The notes under the pieces are model-generated. The model was not told the origin of the DNA. It saw nothing but the letters and a program-made list of their open reading frames with translations, and ran no database searches. From Clostridia bacterium (GTDB lineage Bacteria > Bacillota > Clostridia > UBA1381 > UBA9506), in contig JAFQLU010000079.1 of NCBI GenBank assembly GCA_017396465.1, positions 1 through 52,606 on the forward strand: DNA of 52,606 nucleotides. The letters are read 5' to 3'. The position numbers and the translations under genes are program-made. Positions 44,801 to 52,097 of this stretch are shown here, piece after piece. Within the stretch, counting starts at the first letter, position 1; the number at the start of each line of letters is the position of its first letter.

Positions 44801-44855
44801 ACAAAATGTAGGTGCAAAGTGAATATATGCACACTATATACAGGAGGCTATGAAT

Positions 44856-45491
44856 ATGCTCAAAACGGCTATGTTTCGCGGTTTGTCGGCATCTGATGTC
44901 CAGAAAATCGCGAACTGCCTTAGTATAAAAAAAGAAAAATTTAACACAAATGAAACAATAATGTCATATAACGGAAACAGTACCAGAATTGGCATTGTGG
45001 TATCAGGTTCGGCGGACCTTGTGTCCGACAGTTACGACGGAAGCCGCACCATTTTGGAGCGGTATTACGAGAACACCTTATTCGGCGAGCTGTTTGCACC
45101 GTACACCGGTGCCGATGACCCCGTGGTGATTGCATCCTCCCCTTGTGAGGTGCTTATGTTCCAGTCGAAGAACCTGATGTCACCCTGCAAGCACGCCTGT
45201 GATTTCCATGACATTTTCCTGACTAATATCATCCATCTGCTTATGCAGAAAACGCGGCTTCAGTCCCAGCGCATTGAGGTGCTGAGCTGTCGCTCTCTTC
45301 GCGCAAAGCTGATGCGATTCTTCGAGCTTCAGGCAAAGGATGCAGGTTCTAACAGTTTCATTCTCCCCTTTTCTCTGTATGCCCTGGCAGACTATCTCTG
45401 CATAGACCGCTGTGCCATGCAGCGCGAAATGAAAAAAATGCGGGAGGACGGGCTGATTGCCTCCAAGGACAAAAAAATCGAGCTGCTTTAG
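44856..45491 (+). CDS. Crp/Fnr family transcriptional regulator
   Basis: A 211-residue regulator: cyclic-nucleotide-binding-type beta-barrel (~15-110, with GIVVSGSADLVS and LFGELFAPY), a dimerisation helix, and a C-terminal winged helix (YALADYLCIDRCAMQREMKK). It lacks the N-terminal cysteine cluster of FNR and the cAMP-binding Arg/Ser set of CRP. Cysteines in SPCEV and SPCKHACDFH could bind metal or sense redox or oxygen, but this is unproven. ATG 44856 is 8 bases after AGGAGG; ATG 44850 is too close. It is divergent from nrdD with a shared palindrome, so nrdD is its likely target. Confidence 0.9.
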   Translation: MLKTAMFRGLSASDVQKIANCLSIKKEKFNTNETIMSYNGNSTRIGIVVSGSADLVSDSYDGSRTILERYYENTLFGELFAPYTGADDPVVIASSPCEVLMFQSKNLMSPCKHACDFHDIFLTNIIHLLMQKTRLQSQRIEVLSCRSLRAKLMRFFELQAKDAGSNSFILPFSLYALADYLCIDRCAMQREMKKMREDGLIASKDKKIELL

Positions 45492-45572
45492 CCTATAACG
45501 CAGTTTGATTGACACCTAACTTTGAACGACACGCATCATATAGATCATTTTTTCTCAAATTTCCCCTATACG

Positions 45573-45609
45573 AAACGGCACCCATGGAGCAATCCATTGG
45601 TGCCGTTTT
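45573..45609 (+). terminator. Terminator after the Crp/Fnr-family gene
   Basis: AACGGCACCCATGG pairs with CCATTGGTGCCGTT (one mismatch) around a 6-base loop, followed by TTG. It lies 80 bases after the stop codon. Confidence 0.75.
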
Positions 45610-45655
45610 GCCGCTTTGTAATTCTTTTTTAAAGCACAAGCCGTTTCCGGGAGAA

Positions 45656-45682
45656 ACCGTAAATCACTTTTGTGATTTATCG
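45656..45682 (-). terminator. Weak terminator at the end of the GNAT gene
   Basis: On the minus strand TAAATCAC and GTGATTTA form an 8-bp stem with an AAAA loop, flanked by CCG/CGG. It overlaps the GNAT stop codon and has a poor U-run. Confidence 0.4.
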
Positions 45683-46444
45683 GTTCATTTCCGCCACGAA
45701 GGAAACGGGCTTCGCCGTCAGCTCCACCCACGCCGGATAAAATCCACAGGCAAGTGCCGTTTTCACCGAAGGCAGATTCGACCACGCCGCGCAGTAAAAA
45801 GGAACCTTGCCCAACCGGAAGGTTTCCTGCGTGATACGGGATACCAACGCCTTGGCAATTCCCTTTTTCCGATAGGCAGGCAGCACATCAATTCCAATCT
45901 GATACATGGTGTCGCAATCTGCCGAAACGCCTGCCATGCCGATTAAATTTCCACCGTCATACGCCCCTATTGCCAGCATATCCAGATGCTTTCGTTTCTC
46001 GCAAAGGGCATTGCTCCACTGCGGCAGATACAGGCCTTCAAAATCGGGAGGTGTAAGCACCCGCAGTTCGTAATCGCAGGATGTCTCTTTCGCCTTCAAA
46101 ACATCGGGCAGAAAGTATTCCGCCATAAAACACAGCTCGTAACCTTCCCGTTTTAATGCGTCGTTTAAAACATGCAAATTGGGCGTTTCAAAGCAGTGCT
46201 CCGTCGGATACTTCCGGATATAATTTTCCACAACCTCTGCCACCGATTCGTGTACCGATGCCACCACATTGCTTCCGTAGGAAATCAGGTTGCAGAAAAA
46301 GGGGAGAGACAAGTATTTTCTTGCTTTTTCGTTTTTTTCAGACAACACGACCTTTGGTTTTCCTGCCGTAAAATTCTCCGGTCGGCAACCGACGTCAATT
46401 GCCGATTGCTCCATGGCAATTCTTAACACATCTGCGTTTGTCAC
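45677..46444 (-). CDS. GNAT family N-acetyltransferase
   Basis: A 255-residue cytoplasmic protein. The C-terminal ~120 residues hold the GNAT fold with the acetyl-CoA loop QIGIDVLPAYRKKGIAKALV (motif A) and a SNLPSVKTALACGFYPAW end. The N-terminal half (~1-130) is divergent and unassigned, as in several two-lobed clostridial GNAT proteins. GTG 46444 is 8 bases after GGAGG; an ATG ten codons upstream has no good site. The substrate is unknown. It lies downstream of the oad operon beyond a terminator. Confidence 0.85.
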   Translation of the reverse strand: MTNADVLRIAMEQSAIDVGCRPENFTAGKPKVVLSEKNEKARKYLSLPFFCNLISYGSNVVASVHESVAEVVENYIRKYPTEHCFETPNLHVLNDALKREGYELCFMAEYFLPDVLKAKETSCDYELRVLTPPDFEGLYLPQWSNALCEKRKHLDMLAIGAYDGGNLIGMAGVSADCDTMYQIGIDVLPAYRKKGIAKALVSRITQETFRLGKVPFYCAAWSNLPSVKTALACGFYPAWVELTAKPVSFVAEMNR

Positions 46445-46480
46445 AGTATTCACCTCCATTAAGAAATTTCCCATAAGGTA

Positions 46481-46508
46481 AAAACAGCGAGGGCTGTTAC
46501 GCCCTCGC
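46481..46508 (-). terminator. Terminator of the oad operon
   Basis: GCGAGGGC and GCCCTCGC form a perfect 8-bp stem with a 6-base loop; on the minus strand TGTTTTT follows. It lies 23 bases after the oadA stop. Confidence 0.85.
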
Positions 46509-46530
46509 CGCTATATTTACAAGATTCAAA

Positions 46531-47952
46531 TTAAGAAAGGTCTTCTACATAAAGAACTCTTGCGCCGTTTGCATCTACCTTGGCAGCCGCCTTGGGAGCA
46601 GCTTCTTCGGGAGCTTTGCCACGGGTTTCAAAGAATTTCTGTGCAACCTGCGGGAACAGAGCGTAGCTTAAAACGTCTTCTTCGCATTTTGCAATATCTT
46701 TGGTTTCTTCTCTGTATTTTTCCAGTTCGGGCTCTAAGAGGTCTGCAAGACGGCGGGTGATCACTTCATCGTCACCAATTGCAATCTTTCTTACCTCTTC
46801 GTTCACCTTACCGGGCAGCTGACCGTATTCACCGCGCAGAAGTCCCTTGGATTCTTTAGAAACCATTTTGTATCTGCCCATCAGTACGTTTAAAACAGCC
46901 TGTGTACCAACGATCTGGCTGGTAGGTGTTACCAGGGGAGGATAACCGAAATCCTCTCTTACGCGCGGCACTTCTGCCAGAACTTCGTAGTATTTATCTT
47001 CTGCGTTTGCCTGCTTCAGCTGAGAAATCAGGTTAGAAAGCATACCGCCGGGAACCTGGTACAGAAGAGCGTTGGGGTCAACGTTTAATACCTTGGGATC
47101 CAGTGTACCTTCTGCTTTCATCTTATCTGCAACTTTTCTGAAGTGCGCCGCAGCATCGCTTAATTTCTTAAGGTCTAAGCCGGTATCTCTTTCTGTGCCC
47201 TGCATGGTAGCAACCATTGCCTCTGTGGAGGGGTTTGCTGTACCGTTTGCCAAGGGAGACAGTGCGCAGTCAACGATATCCACACCTGCTTCTGCAGCCA
47301 TGAGGTTTGTCATGTCGCCGGTACCTGCGGTGTTGTGGGTGTGCAGATGAATCGGCACGCCAACGTTTTCCTTCAGCTTCTTCACCAGCTTATATGCATC
47401 ATAAGGCAGCAGCAGATTTGCCATATCCTTGATACAGATGGTGTCTGCACCCATTTTTTCTAAATCGCAAGCTAAACGCACGAAGTAATCGATATCGTGC
47501 ACGGGGCTTACGGTGTAAGAAAGAGCAGGTTCACACATACCGCCATACTGTTTTACGAACTTAATCGCTGCTTCTAAGTTTCTGGTATCGTTCAATGCGT
47601 CGAACACACGAACAACATCGATACCGTTTTCAATAGACTTTTTGCAGAATGCTTCAACAACATCGTCTGCATAGTGCTTGTAGCCTAAGATGTTCTGACC
47701 GCGGAACAGCATCTGAAGCTTCGTGTTGGGCATAGCCTTTTTGATAGCACGAAGGCGCTCCCAGGGGTCTTCGTTTAAGAAACGCATACAAGCATCGAAG
47801 GTAGCACCGCCCCAACATTCAACGGACCAGTAGCCAACGCTGTCTAAAATTTCCAGAGCGGGAAGCATATCTTCGATTTTCATTCTGGTAGCCGCCTGAG
47901 ACTGATGGGCATCACGCAGAATGGTATCTGTAATAAATAATTTATTCGCCAT
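46531..47952 (-). CDS. oadA: Oxaloacetate decarboxylase alpha subunit / carboxyltransferase
   Basis: This 473-residue cytoplasmic subunit moves the carboxyl group from a carboxylated substrate (oxaloacetate is the usual one) to biotin. It has the HMGL-like TIM barrel with DTILRDAHQSQAATRM (metal-binding Asp), the carboxylated-Lys region CIKDMANLL, and HLHTHNTAG (metal histidines). The conserved carboxylase domain follows (~290-450). There is no biotin domain at its C-terminus; biotin is carried by the separate protein encoded upstream. ATG 47952 follows AAAGGAAC. It is last in oadG-carrier-oadB-oadA. Pyruvate carboxylase subunit B is a less likely reading. Confidence 0.94.
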   Translation of the reverse strand: MANKLFITDTILRDAHQSQAATRMKIEDMLPALEILDSVGYWSVECWGGATFDACMRFLNEDPWERLRAIKKAMPNTKLQMLFRGQNILGYKHYADDVVEAFCKKSIENGIDVVRVFDALNDTRNLEAAIKFVKQYGGMCEPALSYTVSPVHDIDYFVRLACDLEKMGADTICIKDMANLLLPYDAYKLVKKLKENVGVPIHLHTHNTAGTGDMTNLMAAEAGVDIVDCALSPLANGTANPSTEAMVATMQGTERDTGLDLKKLSDAAAHFRKVADKMKAEGTLDPKVLNVDPNALLYQVPGGMLSNLISQLKQANAEDKYYEVLAEVPRVREDFGYPPLVTPTSQIVGTQAVLNVLMGRYKMVSKESKGLLRGEYGQLPGKVNEEVRKIAIGDDEVITRRLADLLEPELEKYREETKDIAKCEEDVLSYALFPQVAQKFFETRGKAPEEAAPKAAAKVDANGARVLYVEDLS

Positions 47953-47969
47953 ATCTTTTTGTTCCTTTC

Positions 47970-47991
47970 TTCTGCAGTTTTATCTGCAGAA
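47970..47991 (-). other. Hairpin directly before the oadA ribosome binding site
   Basis: TTCTGCAG and CTGCAGAA form a perfect 8-bp stem with a 6-base loop in the oadB-oadA gap, a few bases before the AAAGGA site. No U-run follows. Confidence 0.6.
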
Positions 47992-48002
47992 ACAGTAGGG
48001 CT

Positions 48003-48029
48003 TATGCCCCTGCAGGTCGCAGGAGCATA
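48003..48029 (-). other. Second hairpin in the oadB-oadA gap
   Basis: An 11-bp stem (TATGCTCCTGC with GCAGGGGCATA) whose single imperfect pair is U-G on the minus-strand RNA but C/A on the plus strand, so it folds best in the oad transcript. Confidence 0.55.
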
Positions 48030-48042
48030 CCCTCAAAGATTC

Positions 48043-49764
48043 TTATTTCATGAACAGAGTCAGGAATGCACCTGCCGCAATTGCAGAACCGATAACGCCT
48101 GCAACGTTGGGACCCATAGCGTGCATGAGCAGGAAGTTTTTCGGATTTTCTTTCTGTCCCACAGTCTGGGATACACGTGCCGCCATAGGAACTGCGGAAA
48201 CGCCGGCAGAACCAATCAGAGGATTGATCTTGTTCTTGGTGAACAGGTTCATCAGTTTTGCAAATAATACACCGCCTGCTGTACCAAAGCCGAATGCTAC
48301 GATACCCATGCAGATGATTGCCAATGTTTTTCCGGTTAAGAATACGTCTGCTGTTGCAGTTGCACCAACGGAAATACCCAGGAAAATGGTAACGATGTTC
48401 ATCAGCTCGTTCTGAACGGTTTTGCTCAGACGTTCTGTTACGCCGCATTCTGTCAGCAGGTTACCCAGCATTAAGCAGCCGATTAAGGGAGCTGCAGAAG
48501 GCAGAAGCAGAGCAACAAATGTGGTTACCACGATGGGGAAAATAATCTTTTCTGTTTTGGAAACAGGACGAAGCTGTTTCATCACAATCTGACGTTCTTT
48601 CTTTGTGGTGAGAAGCTTCATGATGGGGGGCTGGATAACAGGAACCAGCGCCATGTAGGAATACGCCGCAACGGCGATAGGACCTAACAGGTCGGGAGCC
48701 AGCTTCGAGGTTACGAAGATAGCTGTGGGGCCGTCAGCACCGCCGATGATACCGGTGGAAGCCGCTTCAAAGGGAGTGAAGCCGAACAGCAGTCTGGTAC
48801 CGAAGAATGTCAGGAAAATACCAAACTGTGCCGCTGCACCTAATAATAAGCTCTTGGGGTTAGCAATCAGGGGACCGAAGTCTGTCATTGCACCAACGCC
48901 TATGAAGATTAAGCAGGGATAGATACCCAGCTTAACGCCTAAATACAAATAGTCAATCAAACCGGGAGTGATTGCTCCTTTTCCGCCGAAAGCATCCCAA
49001 TGCACATGACCGCCGGAGAACAGTTCTGTGTGATACATTTCTGCACCGGGCAGGTTTGTCAGCAGCATACCGAATGCGATAGGCAGAAGCAGCAGGGGCT
49101 CAAACTTCTTCACGATTGCAAGATACATCAGAACGAAGGAAATCAGAATCATGATGAGAACCTTCCAGTTCTTTGCAATCATCGCAAAGCCCATGTCGCC
49201 TAAAAAGTTTTTGAATGCATCCACCAAGGATACTTTTTCGCCGCCTGCGCCGCCTGCGTTAAAGATATCGGGGATGTTCACCATTTTAATAGCGTTCGCA
49301 TCTGCGATTGTCATGTCAATCACGCCTTCTTCGCCGCCTGCGATGTACTGAATCATCGCGCCGACAGCAGGCATTGCGCCTGTAGGCTGAGCGGAAAGAA
49401 TCACGTCAACCTCGCTACCTGCATCGATAGCACCGGTCTGGATGTAGCCCTGATAGTTCTGGATAGTTAAAGCCTGCGTGTCAAAATCCAGAGCCATGAT
49501 AGAATCGGCGATGTCTTTTTCGCCTGTATTTTTTACGGTAAATGTTAATGTTTTTGCTTCTTCATCAAACTTTGCATCGGAAACAACCACCGTACCGGAG
49601 GTGTCTTCTTCAGGCATGTTCATGATGGCTTCTGCCGGTACTTCTACCGGAGCTTCTTCTACAGCCTCTGCATCAGCGGGAGCAGCTTCTGTGCAGAAAG
49701 CAGTCATTGTGCATGAAAAAACAACCAGAAGCATAAGCAAAAGGGATGTCAGTTTTTTGCTCAT
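48043..49764 (-). CDS. oadB: Sodium-translocating decarboxylase beta subunit with secreted N-terminal domain
   Basis: A 573-residue subunit. The C-terminal ~390 residues are the OadB sodium channel, which decarboxylates carboxybiotin and pumps Na+ outwards; [11 protein letters not shown] (key Asp), [10 protein letters not shown] and [14 protein letters not shown] are conserved. Unusually, it starts with a signal peptide ([17 protein letters not shown]) and ~150 extracytoplasmic residues: an Ala/Glu/Pro stretch and a beta-rich domain ([20 protein letters not shown]). Usual OadB is ~370-430 residues. ATG 49764 is 9 bases after AGGAGG; the frame is open further upstream, into the carrier gene. 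Confidence 0.93.
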   Translation of the reverse strand: MSKKLTSLLLMLLVVFSCTMTAFCTEAAPADAEAVEEAPVEVPAEAIMNMPEEDTSGTVVVSDAKFDEEAKTLTFTVKNTGEKDIADSIMALDFDTQALTIQNYQGYIQTGAIDAGSEVDVILSAQPTGAMPAVGAMIQYIAGGEEGVIDMTIADANAIKMVNIPDIFNAGGAGGEKVSLVDAFKNFLGDMGFAMIAKNWKVLIMILISFVLMYLAIVKKFEPLLLLPIAFGMLLTNLPGAEMYHTELFSGGHVHWDAFGGKGAITPGLIDYLYLGVKLGIYPCLIFIGVGAMTDFGPLIANPKSLLLGAAAQFGIFLTFFGTRLLFGFTPFEAASTGIIGGADGPTAIFVTSKLAPDLLGPIAVAAYSYMALVPVIQPPIMKLLTTKKERQIVMKQLRPVSKTEKIIFPIVVTTFVALLLPSAAPLIGCLMLGNLLTECGVTERLSKTVQNELMNIVTIFLGISVGATATADVFLTGKTLAIICMGIVAFGFGTAGGVLFAKLMNLFTKNKINPLIGSAGVSAVPMAARVSQTVGQKENPKNFLLMHAMGPNVAGVIGSAIAAGAFLTLFMK

Positions 49765-49784
49765 GTCTATAATCCTCCTAAAAC

Positions 49785-50135
49785 TTACGCGATGGTGCAC
49801 AGCAGAGCGCCGCTTTCAACAGTTGCACCCTTTGTAACGTTTACGGATGTTACCTTACCTGCGCAAGGAGCCATGATTTCGTTTTCCATTTTCATAGCTT
49901 CTAATACCATCAGAACCTGACCTTCGGAAACGGTGTCACCAACGTTTACGTTTACAGCCAGGATAGAGCCGGGCATGGGGCATGTAACCTGTTCGCCTGC
50001 ACCTGCGGGGGCGGGAGCTGCTGCGGGAGCCGGTGCGGCTGCAGGAGCAGGAGCTGCTGCGGGAGCATTTGCGTCCATCAGTTCGATTGTGATTTCATAG
50101 TCTGTACCGTTTACGTTTACTTTATACTTGTTCAT
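49785..50135 (-). CDS. Biotin carrier protein of the decarboxylase
   Basis: A 116-residue biotinyl protein. Residues 1-25 form a short domain ([18 protein letters not shown]), followed by an Ala/Pro linker (~25-47) and a biotinyl domain with the biotinylated Lys in [11 protein letters not shown]. It carries CO2 between the alpha subunit and the membrane beta subunit, replacing the C-terminal biotin domain missing from OadA; similar to GcdC/MmdC. ATG 50135 follows GAAAGGAAG. It lies between oadG and oadB. Confidence 0.95.
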   Translation of the reverse strand: MNKYKVNVNGTDYEITIELMDANAPAAAPAPAAAPAPAAAPAPAGAGEQVTCPMPGSILAVNVNVGDTVSEGQVLMVLEAMKMENEIMAPCAGKVTSVNVTKGATVESGALLCTIA

Positions 50136-50178
50136 TTTTTTCTTCCTTTCTTTTTTGAATCCTTGTTTTATTCTTGAA

Positions 50179-50487
50179 TTACAGTTTTTTGATAGAGAGA
50201 ATGCGGATACCGGTTACGTCCGTTCCCAATTCCTCTGCCAGTGCTGCGGATACCGCCGCAACAAATTCGCCTTTGTTGGCAATTCCGTTATCTGCCGGTG
50301 CTGCCGCAGGTGCTGTTGCCGGAACCTGTGCGGGCTTTTTCTCTTCCTTGATAAAAGCCTTGCAAATTGAGCCGACAATACTGCAGATTGCGATGATACA
50401 GATAAGACCTACAAATACCAGTCCGAAACCAAAACCGAATACGGTTACGTTTCCGATTTGTTCTGCTGCCTGTAATGAAATTGTCAT
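50179..50487 (-). CDS. oadG: OadG family (gamma/delta) subunit
   Basis: A 102-residue membrane subunit with one helix (VFGFGFGLVFVGLICIIAIC, residues ~15-38), an Ala/Pro linker and a small cytoplasmic C-terminal domain (FVAAVSAALAEELGTDVTGI) typical of clostridial OadG/MmdD proteins, which assemble and stabilise the decarboxylase. ATG 50487 is 9 bases after GGGAGG. It is the first gene of the operon, with a promoter at 50602-50630. Confidence 0.88.
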   Translation of the reverse strand: MTISLQAAEQIGNVTVFGFGFGLVFVGLICIIAICSIVGSICKAFIKEEKKPAQVPATAPAAAPADNGIANKGEFVAAVSAALAEELGTDVTGIRILSIKKL

Positions 50488-50598
50488 TCCATGCTGCCTC
50501 CCTTCCTAGATTTCCGTTCTTATAATATCTATGCGTAAAGCTTGGTTTCCCGGAAGCAAAACTACATAATTCCGAAAAAAGCCAATCCTATGCCACAT

Positions 50599-50617
50599 AT
50601 CATTTTATCAAAATGAT
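50599..50617. promoter_or_regulatory. Palindrome over the oadG promoter -10
   Basis: ATCATTTTATCAAAATGAT has perfect 8-base arms around a 3-base centre and covers the -10 box of the oadG promoter, the position of a repressor site. The neighbouring RpiR regulator is the natural candidate. Confidence 0.55.
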
Positions 50618-50630
50618 AAAAAAATATCAA
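50602..50630 (-). promoter_or_regulatory. Promoter of the oad operon
   Basis: On the minus strand, TTGATA (50630-50625) and TAAAAT (50607-50602) have a 17-base spacer. The leader to oadG is about 107 bases. Confidence 0.6.
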
Positions 50631-50699
50631 TATCAAAATGCAATTTTTCTTAAATTTAACAAAAAAAACGAAAAAAATCAAAAAAAACCATTTCCCCTA

Positions 50700-50728
50700 T
50701 TGTATTTTTACTAAAAAAACAGTATGAT
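50700..50728 (+). promoter_or_regulatory. Promoter of the RpiR regulator gene
   Basis: TTGTAT (50700-50705) and TATGAT (50723-50728) have a 17-base spacer, 47 bases before the ATG. Confidence 0.65.
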
Positions 50729-50740
50729 ATATATATCATA
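50723..50740. promoter_or_regulatory. Palindrome over the RpiR gene -10
   Basis: TATGATATATATATCATA is a perfect 18-bp palindrome that contains the -10 box, fitting self-repression. AT-rich palindromes arise easily, so this is tentative. Confidence 0.45.
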
Positions 50741-50774
50741 AAATGTGGAATGTTGCAGGAAAAGGATTGTGTGT

Positions 50775-51629
50775 ATGGATATTATCAGTCAGATCAATAA
50801 AACCTACGAAAATATGAGCAAGCGGCATAAGCTTCTTGCGGAGTTTATCCGTGAAAATTTCGATAAAGCCGCCTACATGAACGTAGAGCAGTTATCCAAT
50901 GCTGTCGGTGTCAGCGAAGCAACCGTTGTTCGGTTTTCTGCCGAGCTGGGATATGGTAAGTTTCAGCATCTTCAGCGTGCCCTGCAAGACTATGCCAAAT
51001 CGCGGCTTACCAGCGTTCAGCGAATGGACCGGGCATATGACCTGTATCAGGGAACCGATATTTTAACCTCAGTGCTGAATGCAGATATTGAAAAAATCAA
51101 AGCCACCTTATCGGGCATCGACCGGGAAGCCTTTTCCGGTGCCATCGACAAAATCCTGAACGCAGAAAACATTTATATCATCGGTCTTCGAAGCGCTTCC
51201 TCGCTGGCAGGCTTTTTGGGGTATTATTTAAACCATATGTTCTCCAATGTGAAGGTTGTAAATTCGGCAAGTGCCGGTGAAATGTTTGAGCAGATTTTCC
51301 GCGTCGGGCCAAACGATGCCGTGATTGGCATCAGCTTTCCGCGGTATTCTCTCCGAACGGTGCGCGCCTTGAAGTATGCCAAAAAGATGGGGGCTTCTGT
51401 TATCGGTATTACCGACGGCGAAAACTCTCCGATTTTGGCTATCTCCGACCACACACTACTTGCCAAAAGTGACATGGAATTCTTCGTGGATTCTCTGGTT
51501 GCTCCTCTTTCCGTTATCAACGCATTGGTGGTTGCATTAGGCATGAAGCGAAAGGACGAGGTCAGCGACACGCTGCAGAAGCTGGAAAACATCTGGCAGG
51601 ATAACGATGTGTATGACAACGGGAAATAA
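50775..51629 (+). CDS. MurR/RpiR family transcriptional regulator
   Basis: A 284-residue regulator: N-terminal HTH_6 domain (~1-77, with VEQLSNAVGVSEATVVRFSAEL) and C-terminal SIS sugar-phosphate-binding domain (~125-260, IYIIGLRSASSLAGFL and ISFPRYSLRT). Members sense phosphosugars and control sugar catabolism; the ligand here is unknown. ATG 50775 is 8 bases after AAAAGGA; a longer frame upstream has no site. It is divergent from the oad operon across 287 bases with palindromes at both promoters. A 41-bp tandem repeat array starts 30 bases after its stop. Confidence 0.92.
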   Translation: MDIISQINKTYENMSKRHKLLAEFIRENFDKAAYMNVEQLSNAVGVSEATVVRFSAELGYGKFQHLQRALQDYAKSRLTSVQRMDRAYDLYQGTDILTSVLNADIEKIKATLSGIDREAFSGAIDKILNAENIYIIGLRSASSLAGFLGYYLNHMFSNVKVVNSASAGEMFEQIFRVGPNDAVIGISFPRYSLRTVRALKYAKKMGASVIGITDGENSPILAISDHTLLAKSDMEFFVDSLVAPLSVINALVVALGMKRKDEVSDTLQKLENIWQDNDVYDNGK

Positions 51630-51658
51630 AGTGTCCGGTGATAGACAGATGCACTTTT

Positions 51659-51944
51659 GAGAAAATAAAATGCTTCGATAGGAAGCGGATGGTTTTTTCG
51701 GAAAAATAAAATTTTTTCATAATAAGTAATTACACTTACTGTGAAGATATCATGCTTTGGCAACAAGCAGGTCGCTTGTTGTGAAAATATAATGCTCTGA
51801 CTGCATGCAAATGTACTTATTATGAAAATATGACGCTTTGACTGCATGCAAATATACTTATTGTGAAAATATGACGCTTTGACTACACATAAATGTACTC
51901 TCTGCAAAAAGATATCTTCTCCCAAAAACGAAGATCTCCAACGA
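51659..51944. repeat. 41-bp tandem repeat array (about seven units)
   Basis: Units begin at 51659, 51700, 51741, 51781, 51822, 51863 and 51904, a period of 41 (once 40). The best-conserved units (51781-51903) read GTGAAAATATGACGCTTTGA, then CTGCATGCAAATGTACTTATT. Outer units are degenerate and a further decayed unit may overlap the regulator's end. I see no gene in this 468-base gap; the rest is AT-rich sequence before queA. Confidence 0.85.
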
Positions 51945-51993
51945 AAAACCACACAACAAACAGCAAAGCGGTTCCTTGCAGTTATCCGATGTA

Positions 51994-52021
51994 TTGCACA
52001 AGGTTTTACAAAAAATATCAT
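51994..52021 (+). promoter_or_regulatory. Possible promoter of queA
   Basis: TTGCAC (51994-51999) and TATCAT (52016-52021) have a 16-base spacer, about 76 bases before the queA start. Confidence 0.4.
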
Positions 52022-52031
52022 AATCAATAAA

Positions 52032-52058
52032 GGACAGGCACTGTCAGTGCCGTAGTCC
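52032..52058 (+). other. Hairpin in the queA leader
   Basis: GGCACT/AGTGCC around GTC, extended by GGAC/GTCC with an internal loop. There is no U-run. It lies 40 bases before the queA ATG and could be a regulatory leader fold. Confidence 0.4.
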
Positions 52059-52097
52059 ACTTCAGAATCAATTCAAGATAAAACGAGGTATTAACCA

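Noticed and set aside
44831-44846. NrdR-box-like sequence before the Crp/Fnr gene
   Set aside because: It matches only about 12 of 16 consensus positions, overlaps the ribosome site of the regulator, lacks the usual second box and lies far from the nrdD promoter.
51659-51944. CRISPR array
   Set aside because: Repeats are directly adjacent with no spacers between them, and no cas genes are present.
51224-52060. Long minus-strand open frame across the 41-bp repeats
   Set aside because: It overlaps the RpiR gene antisense, has no ribosome site, and its repetitive Cys/Ile/Phe-rich translation comes from the tandem repeats in shifting frames.
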